A stretch of 11,942 nucleotides of DNA from Clostridium_AM sp964554365. Its GTDB lineage: Bacteria; Bacillota; Clostridia; Clostridiales; Clostridiaceae. The notes below the pieces were generated by a model. It was not told the origin of the DNA. It did not search any database and saw only the letters and a list, made by a program, of their open reading frames with translations. Position numbers and translations under genes: made by a program. The stretch is from NCBI GenBank assembly GCA_964554365.1, contig CAZKOJ010000142.1, positions 1 to 11,942 on the forward strand, written 5' to 3'. Shown here in pieces: positions 5,685 through 11,942 of the stretch. Position 1 is the first letter of the stretch. Every line of letters starts with the position of its first letter.

Positions 5685-6482
5685 CTATAACCCTAATACA
5701 TCTTTAACTGTGTAAAGTCCTGATGTTTTTCCTTCTAAGAATACTGCAGCCTTACAAGCTCCGTTTGCAAAACACTCCCAATTATGTGCATGATGGGTAA
5801 TTTCAAGTCTTTCTCCCATAAGCCCAAACATAACTGTATGGCTGCTGGATATATCTCCAGCTCTTAAGGAATGATATCCTATAGTTCCTTCCTTTCTAGA
5901 GCCTTCTCCTTCTCTTCCAAAAACCGCTATGTCTTTTAGATTTTCACCTAAAGCTTCAGCTATGACTTCGCCCATTTCTTTAGCAGTTCCACTTGGTGCA
6001 TCTTTCTTATATCTATCATGCATTTCTATTATTTCTATGTCAGACATATTTCCTATGGTTTCTGCTGAAATTTTTAAAAGCTTATACATAAGGTTTACTA
6101 CCATAGAAGTATTTGCTGCAAAAACCACAGGAATGTTCTTTGAAATTTCTACAATTCTATCATATTGTTGCTGTGAAAAGCCAGTAGTGCCACAAACCAC
6201 TGCCTTCTTATATTCAAGTGCTTTTTCCATTACCTCCATAGAACATTCCGGTGTAGTATAATCAATAATTACATCGGCTTTATCTATAACGCTTTGTAGA
6301 TTATCCACTACAACAGCCCCTGTTTCAATGCCTATACCACAAGCTAAACCTACATCTTTTCCAATATAATCCCTATTCTTTGGTGCTAAGGCTCCTACAA
6401 TATTAAGTTCTTTCATGTCACTTGCTATTTTTACAATAAGCCTACCCATTTTACCCTTTGGACCCACCACAATTATGTTCAT
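5685..6482 (-). CDS. dapB: Divergent 4-hydroxy-tetrahydrodipicolinate reductase
   Basis: DapB reduces the cyclic product of DapA with NAD(P)H in the lysine and diaminopimelate pathway. The 265-aa protein has the N-terminal nucleotide motif VVGPKGKMGR (5-14), CGTTGF (97-102) and the family signature HDRYKKDAPSGTA (155-167), and ends with RAGDI...HTVMF, GERLEITH and FANGA as in the E. coli enzyme. The catalytic pair H155 and K159 (E. coli H159 and K163) is kept. However, the second His of the usual HH pair is D156, the usual N-x-S-x-G-V-N motif reads NTSMVVN (124-130), and the acidic/basic pair after the second strand (E. coli E38/R39) reads AP. These changes may mean altered cofactor or substrate use, or a paralog of the main lysine enzyme. 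The ribosome site is weak (CCAGG). It lies 132 nt after smsB and may be cotranscribed; no dapA is nearby. Confidence 0.85.
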   Translation of the reverse strand: MNIIVVGPKGKMGRLIVKIASDMKELNIVGALAPKNRDYIGKDVGLACGIGIETGAVVVDNLQSVIDKADVIIDYTTPECSMEVMEKALEYKKAVVCGTTGFSQQQYDRIVEISKNIPVVFAANTSMVVNLMYKLLKISAETIGNMSDIEIIEMHDRYKKDAPSGTAKEMGEVIAEALGENLKDIAVFGREGEGSRKEGTIGYHSLRAGDISSSHTVMFGLMGERLEITHHAHNWECFANGACKAAVFLEGKTSGLYTVKDVLGL

Positions 6483-6614
6483 AAATTTGCCTGGTTTATG
6501 GAATCAGTAAAGCTCTTCTTAAGGCATCTTTGACTTGTTCTTGTAATATACCTAAGAACAAAGTTTCACTAATTCACCCAGCTTTTCACCTACCTTCCTT
6601 TAATTTATCTATAA

Positions 6615-7535
6615 TTATCTAAGAAATCCTTTAAGTATAGTTTCTTCTGCTTCTTTTTCTGAAAGTCCTAAAGACATTAATTTAAGAAGCTGTTCATTTG
6701 CTATCTTTCCTATAGCAGCTTCATGTATAAGTGCTGCATCAGAGTGATACGCTGATATTTTAGGTATAGACTGTACATTAGCTTTATGCATTATTATAGA
6801 ATCACATTGTATGTGTCCTCTACATCTGCAGTGTCCTGACATATTTAAATGAAACATTTGCTTTGAAGTATCTTGTGCTACAGAACGGGAAACTATTTGT
6901 GCTGAAGAATCATCTCCCACCATTTCTACATTTATTATAGACTCTGCCTCTTGATCCTTGTAAGTTAAAAGTCTCTCAACTACTACTAATTTTGCATTTT
7001 TATGAAGTTTTACTTCTGTATCTCTTTTTGTATTATCTATACCTTTTATTTGAACAAGTTCTAATTCTGCATATCCACCTTCCTCTACTTCTATAATAGT
7101 AGTAGGATTCATTATTCTCTCTCCATTACCTAACCCTTCTCCAAAATGTTTTTCCACGTATTTTATACGAGCACCTTTTCTTACAAAAAATTCGTGGACA
7201 CCGTCATGTTGTGATTTTTCGTCTCCTGGATTATGTATACCACAACCAGCTACTATTAAAACATCTGAGCCTTCTCCAATTTCAAAGGTATTATAAACTA
7301 CATCATCCAAACCTTCCTGTGTTATTATTACAGGTATATGTACGCTCTCTCCTACTGTATGAGGTTTTACTATGATGTCTATACCAGGTTTATCTCCTTT
7401 AGTTATAATATCAATATTTGCAGTAGTATTTCTAGCAGCCTTTTCTCCATTTTTTCTTATATTATACGCCCCTTGAGGCAACTCATGTAAGCCTGCTAAT
7501 TCATCTAACATATTTTTATCTAACGCATTCAACAT
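6615..7535 (-). CDS. SufB/SufD-family Fe-S scaffold protein (SmsB-like)
   Basis: A single short SufB/D protein (306 aa, against about 420-495 for E. coli SufD and SufB) that should form the scaffold of a minimal SUF system with the adjacent ATPase. The central part is the right-handed beta-helix core. The C-terminal HSDAALIHEAAIGKIANEQL (264-283), ending in MSLGLSEKEAEETILKGF, is the family signature. H271 aligns with the conserved His of CSHGATVG in SufB and SufD, but no Cys stands where E. coli SufB has C405. Cys residues are C98 (VAGCGIHNPG) and a cluster C236, C238, C244 in GHCRCRGHIQC. The start overlaps the 3' end of the ATPase gene by 20 nt, implying translational coupling. No SufS, SufU or SufE gene is visible. 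The family is certain; the exact cluster ligands are inference. Confidence 0.9.
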   Translation of the reverse strand: MLNALDKNMLDELAGLHELPQGAYNIRKNGEKAARNTTANIDIITKGDKPGIDIIVKPHTVGESVHIPVIITQEGLDDVVYNTFEIGEGSDVLIVAGCGIHNPGDEKSQHDGVHEFFVRKGARIKYVEKHFGEGLGNGERIMNPTTIIEVEEGGYAELELVQIKGIDNTKRDTEVKLHKNAKLVVVERLLTYKDQEAESIINVEMVGDDSSAQIVSRSVAQDTSKQMFHLNMSGHCRCRGHIQCDSIIMHKANVQSIPKISAYHSDAALIHEAAIGKIANEQLLKLMSLGLSEKEAEETILKGFLR

Positions 7536-8265
7536 TTAAACCAGCTCCTTTGCCGCAAGATGAGCTGCAGTCACAGCTATCATTTCTTATAATTTCAGCA
7601 AGTATTTTTTCTTTAGTAGTTTTTTCTTTAATCTCTCCATTAGCTAGAACAATAACCTCATCAGCTAATTTTAGAATTCTTTCTTGATGAGATATTATAA
7701 CAATAGTTGTATTTTGATCTTTGTGCATATTTTCAAAGGTTTCAGCAAGTCTTCTAAAGCTCCATAAATCTATTCCTGCTTCTGGTTCATCAAAGACAGC
7801 TAATTTAAGCTTTCTAGCAAGTATTGTAGCTATCTCAATTCTTTTTAATTCACCACCTGAAAGACTAGAATCTATATCTCTATCCACATAATCTTGTGCA
7901 CAAAGCCCTACATCTACAAGCAATTTACAGGCATTTGCCTTGTTATCATCTGCAGCAAGATTTAAAAGTTCATTTACCTTTATGCCCTTAAATTTTGGCG
8001 GTTGTTGAAAAGCAAAACCTACTTTTTTTCTAGCTCTTTCCGTTATATTTAAATTTGTTATATCTTCTCCATCTAAAAATATACCGCCAGAGGTAGGCTC
8101 ATATATACCCATTATAGCCTTAGCCAAAGATGATTTTCCGCTTCCATTAGGTCCTGTAATTACATATAGTTTTTTATCTTCCAATTTTAGATTAATATTA
8201 TTTAAAATCTTTACTTTTTTGTTGTCATTTTCTACCTCTAAAGATAGATTCTTAATTTCCAACAT
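7516..8265 (-). CDS. sufC: SufC-like ABC ATPase (SmsC-like) with Cys-rich tail
   Basis: A soluble ABC ATPase that powers Fe-S cluster assembly on its SufB/D partner. In order: Walker A GPNGSGKS (38-45), Q-loop FQQPPKFKG (86-94), the SufC-typical signature LSGGELKRIEIA (135-146), Walker B LAVFDEPEAGID (155-166) and the H-loop ISHQ (191-194). EPEAGID instead of EPTSGLD is characteristic of SufC-type ATPases. At 249 aa it has a normal core plus an unusual tail, NDSCDCSSSCGKG...VEC, with Cys at 231, 233, 237 and 247. There are no membrane segments, so it is not a transporter. The start has AAAGGGGG about seven bases before ATG. It is the first gene of the pair, and its 3' end overlaps the scaffold gene. 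An overall match to the two-gene SMS system is inferred from gene order and protein sizes. Confidence 0.93.
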   Translation of the reverse strand: MLEIKNLSLEVENDNKKVKILNNINLKLEDKKLYVITGPNGSGKSSLAKAIMGIYEPTSGGIFLDGEDITNLNITERARKKVGFAFQQPPKFKGIKVNELLNLAADDNKANACKLLVDVGLCAQDYVDRDIDSSLSGGELKRIEIATILARKLKLAVFDEPEAGIDLWSFRRLAETFENMHKDQNTTIVIISHQERILKLADEVIVLANGEIKEKTTKEKILAEIIRNDSCDCSSSCGKGAGLNVECVR

Positions 8266-8321
8266 TTTAAAGCCCCCTTTTTATAATTTTATGCATCATG
8301 GAAATTTTAACATTTTACACA

Positions 8322-8327
8322 ATTATA
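8322..8327 (-). promoter_or_regulatory. Candidate -10 box for the sufC-sufB pair
   Basis: TATAAT on the minus strand, within GTGATATAATTG, about 57 bp upstream of the sufC ATG and downstream of the preceding gene's terminator. At 17 bp spacing the -35 reads TATTTT, a poor match, so the promoter is only tentative. Confidence 0.45.
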
Positions 8328-8364
8328 TCACAATTTTCTATATGAAAATATATGTTTATTCAAC

Positions 8365-8391
8365 AAAAGCACTTCATTTTGAAGTGCTTTT
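8365..8391 (-). terminator. Hairpin terminator after NlpC/P60 gene
   Basis: Perfect 11-bp arms, AAAAGCACTTC (8365-8375) and GAAGTGCTTTT (8381-8391), around a 5-base loop. It lies about 65 bp past the stop of the NlpC/P60 gene and ends in TTTT on the minus strand. It separates the cell-wall gene from the Fe-S pair. Confidence 0.85.
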
Positions 8392-8456
8392 CTATATAAT
8401 ACTTTTAAATTTCCATATATTCAATGTATTTCCACGTTTTTTTTCATTTTCTCAAA

Positions 8457-9503
8457 TTACATAACTCTTCTAGCTGTTAAATAATCACTTCTATTTAAAG
8501 GTGAAACTTTAATTACATCTCCTGTATGAGGCGCATGAATATATGCTCCAAATCCAATGTATATACCCACATGATGAGGATCTAACCAACTCCCAAATAA
8601 AATTAAATCTCCAGGCTTCAACTTATCCCTTGTTACTAATACTCCATCTTTTATCTGGTCGTATGTAGTCCTTCCAATAGACACTCCATATTTTGCATAT
8701 ACATACTGAGTAAATCCTGAACAATCAAACCCAGGTTTTGGAGAAGTTCCTCCCCACACATATTGAGTTCCTATAAAACTAGCAGCAAAAGCTATAATAT
8801 TATCACTGGTTGCAGCAGTATTTCCTTTTGAAAAAGCTTCTACAGATGCTTTATCTTTAATACTTTCAAGATATTTCATTGCATCAACTATTGAAGTTTG
8901 TTCATAATCTGAAGGGTTTAGTTTTAGTGCTTCCCGAACTTTAGCTAATAATTTTTGTTGTTCTTCCTTATCCTTGTTTAACCCACTTAATTCCTTTTCA
9001 TTGTCCGTCTTTAATGCTAACAAGGCTTTATTTTTACTCTCTAAAGTTTCCTTTTTACTCTTTACAGTATCTTTTTTGCTTTCATACTTGTTAACTATAT
9101 TCTCATCTAAATTCATTACCCTTTTAACTGTATCTGAATTTGAAAGTAATTCACTAATATCCTTTGAGCTAAGCAATGCATTTAAATATCCTTCAAAACC
9201 ATTTATATACATAGCCCTTACTCTGTTACTAACTAAATTTTTTTGTTCATTTAGATTACTTTCAGCAACTTTAAGTTCACCTTCAGTAACTTTAATAGTA
9301 TTTTCAGTTTCTAATATTTGTTTATTATTATCATTTATTTTACTCATTACAGTTTCTATTTGTTTATCAAATTTTTCTATATTTATTTGTATATTTTGTA
9401 TTGGATCATTAGTATTATTTTCATTTGGCTCAGCAGAAACTGGACTAGTAATTATTAATGTCATTATTAATGCCATACCAGCTTTTTTCAATAGATTATT
9501 CAT
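8457..9503 (-). CDS. Secreted coiled-coil NlpC/P60 peptidoglycan endopeptidase
   Basis: A 348-aa exported cell-wall hydrolase expected to cut peptide bonds in peptidoglycan stems. A signal peptide spans residues 1-24 (NNLLKKAG, then a hydrophobic ALIMTLIITS and a VSA-like cleavage site before E25). Residues about 33-195 are heptad-rich coiled coil (IETVMSKINDNNKQILETEN and similar), with RVRAMYINGFEGYLNALLSS (95-113) resembling the PcsB/CwlO coiled-coil region. The C-terminal NlpC/P60 domain (about 232-348) carries the nucleophile C261 in GFDCSGFTQYVY, the catalytic H311 in HHVGIYIG and the third residue H323 in YIHAPHTGD. In the family the coiled coil usually holds the enzyme inactive until it contacts a partner such as FtsEX; no ftsEX is seen here. 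The ribosome site is GGGAG. It follows a two-component system by 190 nt, which may regulate it. Confidence 0.93.
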   Translation of the reverse strand: MNNLLKKAGMALIMTLIITSPVSAEPNENNTNDPIQNIQINIEKFDKQIETVMSKINDNNKQILETENTIKVTEGELKVAESNLNEQKNLVSNRVRAMYINGFEGYLNALLSSKDISELLSNSDTVKRVMNLDENIVNKYESKKDTVKSKKETLESKNKALLALKTDNEKELSGLNKDKEEQQKLLAKVREALKLNPSDYEQTSIVDAMKYLESIKDKASVEAFSKGNTAATSDNIIAFAASFIGTQYVWGGTSPKPGFDCSGFTQYVYAKYGVSIGRTTYDQIKDGVLVTRDKLKPGDLILFGSWLDPHHVGIYIGFGAYIHAPHTGDVIKVSPLNRSDYLTARRVM

Positions 9504-9693
9504 TTATACGTCACTCCCATCTACATACATCAATTTAATCCTTAATGCACATACATTTTAAACTCTTATTATATTATACAAAACACATATGTATTTTTTA
9601 TTAAGTTTTTAAATACAATAATTGATTTTGTTTACAATTAACCATATAATTAACACTTAAATAAATCATAAGTACAATTATGCATTAATAAAC

Positions 9694-11109
9694 TTACAGT
9701 CTTAACCTTAAGTTTAAGCGAGTTCCTACGCCTAGTGTGCTTTCTATAGAAATAGAAGCATTATGAACATCTATTATCTGTTTTGCTATAGCCATACCTA
9801 AACCAGAGGCTTCCTTTGAAGATGAGGTGTTTGTTCCTCTATAATATCTTTCAAATATATGTTTTAAATCTTCAGCACATATGCCAGTTCCATTATCTTT
9901 TATTTCTATATAAATGTCATCCTTTTTATAAATGAAAACTTCAATTTTAACATTTTCATCATTATGAATTATTGAATTAAAAATCAAGTTAACTAAACAT
10001 CTTTTGAATAAAGCTTCATCTATATTAGCAAATATATTTTCTTCTGAGGCATGAAAATTTAGATTTCTATTTGAATATAATGGATGATTTAAAATTCCTA
10101 TAATTATATTTTGAAGCAGCTGGACAAGATTTACTTCTTTTTTATTCAAGAGCAAGGCTTTGTTTTTTATTTTATAGGTTAAACTTAAATCACCAATTAA
10201 ACTTTCAATGTACAAAGATTTATCATATATTATATTGGAGTAATCTAGAATTTCTTCTTCTGAAAAGCTGTACTCAGTATCTTTCATAAGCTCTGAATAG
10301 CCTTTAATAGATGATAGAGGCGTTTTTATATCATGGGATATAGAAGCAATCCAGGTATTTCTCATTTTATCTAATTCTTCCCTCTTATTTTTATTCTCTC
10401 TAAGAGTTGTTCCTAGATTATTTAGATTGTGAAATACATTTTTATAAACTCCTTTTTCTTTAAAGTTAACTTCATAATTTCCTCGAGAAAGCTGATTTAT
10501 ACCTTGTATAACATTTTCTAAAGGCTTGCCTAATTTTTTACCAAATAAAAAATATGATAAAATTATTGCTGTAAAAATATTTATAAGTATTAAAATAATA
10601 AATCCATTCCAAACAAAATCTTTTATTACAGAAGGATTAAAGGTAAGAGTATATTTTGCAACAGTATTCATAGGGAACCCTATTATATAGGTAAAGTTTT
10701 TATTATTATGTTCTTTTACACTTACAAATACAGAAGAATTTCCAACATCATATTTATAAATATGTGCAAATTTTATGGGTGTATATTGTGTAGGAACCTC
10801 TTTGGGTTTGTCAATTGAGTAAATTTCTTTAAAGTTGTCATCTATTATTTGAATCCATGCAGAATTTTTACTAAGCTCTTCTTTACCATCTTTCTTTAAA
10901 TAGGGGGTATTATCATTTATGTATATGTAATCAGAAAAATTCAAAGTAAACTTTTGAGGGCTAAAGTAGGAAATATTCTGTGTATATACAACTACTTCAA
11001 AATACACAACTAAATTTAATATGAATTCTACAATAACTATAATTATAAGGGTAATTAAAAATTTTCTAGTTAGTGATATATTTGTTTTTAGCTTATTTAA
11101 AATCTTCAT
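9694..11109 (-). CDS. Membrane sensor histidine kinase
   Basis: A 471-aa sensor kinase that phosphorylates the adjacent response regulator. Transmembrane helix 1 is about 16-40 and helix 2 about 167-189. Between them is an extracellular domain of about 125 residues with no cofactor or PAS motif that I recognise. A HAMP-like linker (about 190-242, KKLGKPLENVIQGINQLSRG) follows. The dimerisation domain has the phosphoacceptor H259 in SISHDIKTPLSSIKGYSELM. The ATPase domain shows the N box NLIFNSIIHN (374-383), G1 DNGTGI (405-410), the F box IFERYYRG (418-425) and G2 GLGMAIAKQI (436-445). All catalytic motifs are intact. The start is 2 nt after the regulator stop, so the two are cotranscribed. 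The stimulus cannot be told. The downstream cell-wall hydrolase suggests an envelope signal, and the promoter repeats resemble Pho-type sites; both are inference. Confidence 0.95.
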   Translation of the reverse strand: MKILNKLKTNISLTRKFLITLIIIVIVEFILNLVVYFEVVVYTQNISYFSPQKFTLNFSDYIYINDNTPYLKKDGKEELSKNSAWIQIIDDNFKEIYSIDKPKEVPTQYTPIKFAHIYKYDVGNSSVFVSVKEHNNKNFTYIIGFPMNTVAKYTLTFNPSVIKDFVWNGFIILILINIFTAIILSYFLFGKKLGKPLENVIQGINQLSRGNYEVNFKEKGVYKNVFHNLNNLGTTLRENKNKREELDKMRNTWIASISHDIKTPLSSIKGYSELMKDTEYSFSEEEILDYSNIIYDKSLYIESLIGDLSLTYKIKNKALLLNKKEVNLVQLLQNIIIGILNHPLYSNRNLNFHASEENIFANIDEALFKRCLVNLIFNSIIHNDENVKIEVFIYKKDDIYIEIKDNGTGICAEDLKHIFERYYRGTNTSSSKEASGLGMAIAKQIIDVHNASISIESTLGVGTRLNLRLRL

Positions 11110-11111
11110 TA

Positions 11112-11828
11112 TTATACTTCCTTTATTAACTTGTACCCTAAACCTTTAATAGTTACTATATATTTAGGATTAGAGGGCATGTCTTCTAGCTTTTCTCTCA
11201 ATTTTCTTATGTGAACCATTATGGTATTATCATATCCTTCAAAATCATCTCCCCACACCGCATCACACAACATTTGTTTGCTTAATATTTGATTTAAGTT
11301 TTTAGCCATATAGGATAATAGTGCATACTCTCTTGGAGTAAGAGAAATTATCTCAGAATTCTTTCTAACCTCTCCTTTATGCAAATTAATATTCACACTA
11401 CCAAAGCTTATTTTTTCTTCTTTTATGGATAATTCATTTTTTATGTATATGTTTCTTCTTAGATGAGCCTTAATTCTAAAAGCCACTTCTTTTGGACTGA
11501 AAGGCTTGGTCACATAATCGTCAGCACCTAATCCTAATGCTAAAATTTTATCTATATCTTCAGATTTTGCAGATAAAAAAACAATGGGAACAAAGGAAAA
11601 TTCTCTTATTTTTCTGCATACCTCAAAACCATCTATATGAGGCATCATTATATCTAAGACAATTAAATCTGGCTTTTCACTTTTACATAGGCTAATACCT
11701 TCTATACCATCTCTAGCTTTAATTATTCTTCTAAAACCTTCTTTTTTAAGAACAGTTTCTATAAGTTTCAAAATTTCAACTTCATCATCAATTAAAAGTA
11801 TTTTTCTGTCTAAAACTTCATCTTGCAT
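11112..11828 (-). CDS. OmpR/PhoB-family response regulator
   Basis: A 238-aa DNA-binding regulator activated by the adjacent kinase. The receiver domain (about 9-122) has the acidic pocket D14, D15, phosphoacceptor D59 in IVLDIMMPHIDGF, S86 in FLSAKSED and K108 in DDYVTKPFSP. The winged-helix DNA-binding domain (about 138-236) shows LTPREYALLSYMAKNLNQIL and ends in the wing YIVTIKGLGYKLI. The GYDNTIMVHIRKLREKLE recognition-helix region resembles the VanR, PhoP and YycF branches, but no subfamily can be fixed. The start at 11828 has AGGAGG six bases upstream. An extended -10 and 11-bp repeats lie just upstream, suggesting autoregulation. Confidence 0.95.
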   Translation of the reverse strand: MQDEVLDRKILLIDDEVEILKLIETVLKKEGFRRIIKARDGIEGISLCKSEKPDLIVLDIMMPHIDGFEVCRKIREFSFVPIVFLSAKSEDIDKILALGLGADDYVTKPFSPKEVAFRIKAHLRRNIYIKNELSIKEEKISFGSVNINLHKGEVRKNSEIISLTPREYALLSYMAKNLNQILSKQMLCDAVWGDDFEGYDNTIMVHIRKLREKLEDMPSNPKYIVTIKGLGYKLIKEV

Positions 11829-11859
11829 AATTGCCTCCTAATATATGTGTTTATTTTTA

Positions 11860-11868
11860 ATTATAGCA
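11860..11868 (-). promoter_or_regulatory. Extended -10 promoter of the two-component operon
   Basis: TGCTATAAT on the minus strand matches the extended -10 consensus TGNTATAAT. It lies 32 bp upstream of the regulator ATG. The -35 region at 17 bp spacing is A/T rich with no TTGACA match, as is common for extended -10 or activator-dependent promoters. Confidence 0.75.
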
Positions 11869-11900
11869 TCTATTTTTATATATTTTAAAAAATATTGGAG

Positions 11901-11942
11901 TTTTAAGGTTCTGTTAAGGTTCTTATAAAGACGAGTTAAGTT
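11901..11942 (-). promoter_or_regulatory. 11-bp direct repeats, probable response-regulator site
   Basis: Written on the plus strand, TTTTAAGGTTC (11901-11911) and TGTTAAGGTTC (11912-11922) abut exactly. A degenerate unit, TTATAAAGACG (11923-11933), and a partial AGTTAAGTT (11934-11942) continue the same 11-bp phase to the window edge. Tandem 11-bp repeats just upstream of a -35 region are the usual binding layout of OmpR/PhoB-type dimers. The site is likely used by the regulator encoded immediately downstream. The array may continue outside the window. Confidence 0.6.

Noticed and set aside
5929..6261. Plus-strand 110-codon frame inside dapB
   Set aside because: Antisense shadow of dapB with no ribosome site or recognisable motif. 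The same holds for 3448-3630 inside aspD and 5059-5256 inside lrp.
6535..6561. Hairpin TTGTTCTT/AAGAACAA between smsB and dapB as a terminator
   Set aside because: An 8-bp stem with an 11-base loop and no T-tract on the minus strand. It may be a weak structure or processing site, so cotranscription of dapB stays open.
8219..8464. Plus-strand 81-codon frame over the sufC/nlpC gap
   Set aside because: It crosses the terminator hairpin, lacks a ribosome site and overlaps the sufC start antisense.
8974..9561. Plus-strand frame of 195 codons with apparent hydrophobic segments
   Set aside because: It is the antisense of the coiled-coil NlpC/P60 gene; Lys/Glu codons read backwards give Phe, Leu and Ser, which mimics membrane helices.
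9504..9693. Terminator after the histidine kinase
   Set aside because: Only short AT-rich inverted repeats were seen, with none having a stable stem followed by a T-tract. A TATAAT at 9578-9573 could be an nlpC promoter but has no good -35.

Overview
This is an AT-rich, low-GC Firmicutes window that looks like the genus Clostridium or a close relative. Supporting signs are strong purine-rich ribosome binding sites, class T-box leader RNAs, a minimal anaerobe-type Fe-S scaffold (SufC plus one SufB/D), a class I ketol-acid reductoisomerase and a clostridial-style two-component system. Species cannot be fixed from the sequence. Every supported gene lies on the minus strand, so the biological order runs from the right end of the window to the left.

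Right end (about 9.5-11.9 kb): an OmpR-type response regulator and its histidine kinase, 2 nt apart. They are preceded by an extended -10 promoter and a run of 11-bp direct repeats that look like a response-regulator binding array. A secreted coiled-coil NlpC/P60 peptidoglycan endopeptidase follows, ending in a strong hairpin terminator. Middle (5.7-8.3 kb): a SufC-like ATPase with a Cys-rich tail overlaps a short SufB/D protein, forming a minimal SUF (SMS-type) Fe-S cluster scaffold. A divergent DapB (dihydrodipicolinate reductase) follows, ending in a long hairpin terminator. Next (3.2-5.3 kb): an Lrp/AsnC regulator, then aspartate 4-decarboxylase (aspartate to alanine plus CO2).

Left end (1-2.95 kb): a branched-chain amino acid operon. 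A near-consensus promoter drives a leader with two near-identical tandem T-box riboswitches. Both have a CUC (leucine) specifier and both have their own terminator. After them come a palindrome, an unrecognised 68-aa small ORF, ilvC, and leuA (cut by the window edge).

The most distinctive features are the tandem leucine T-boxes in series, the unknown small protein between them and ilvC, the Cys-tailed SMS-type SufC, and the DapB with altered active-site motifs. No mobile element, CRISPR array, tRNA or rRNA was seen.
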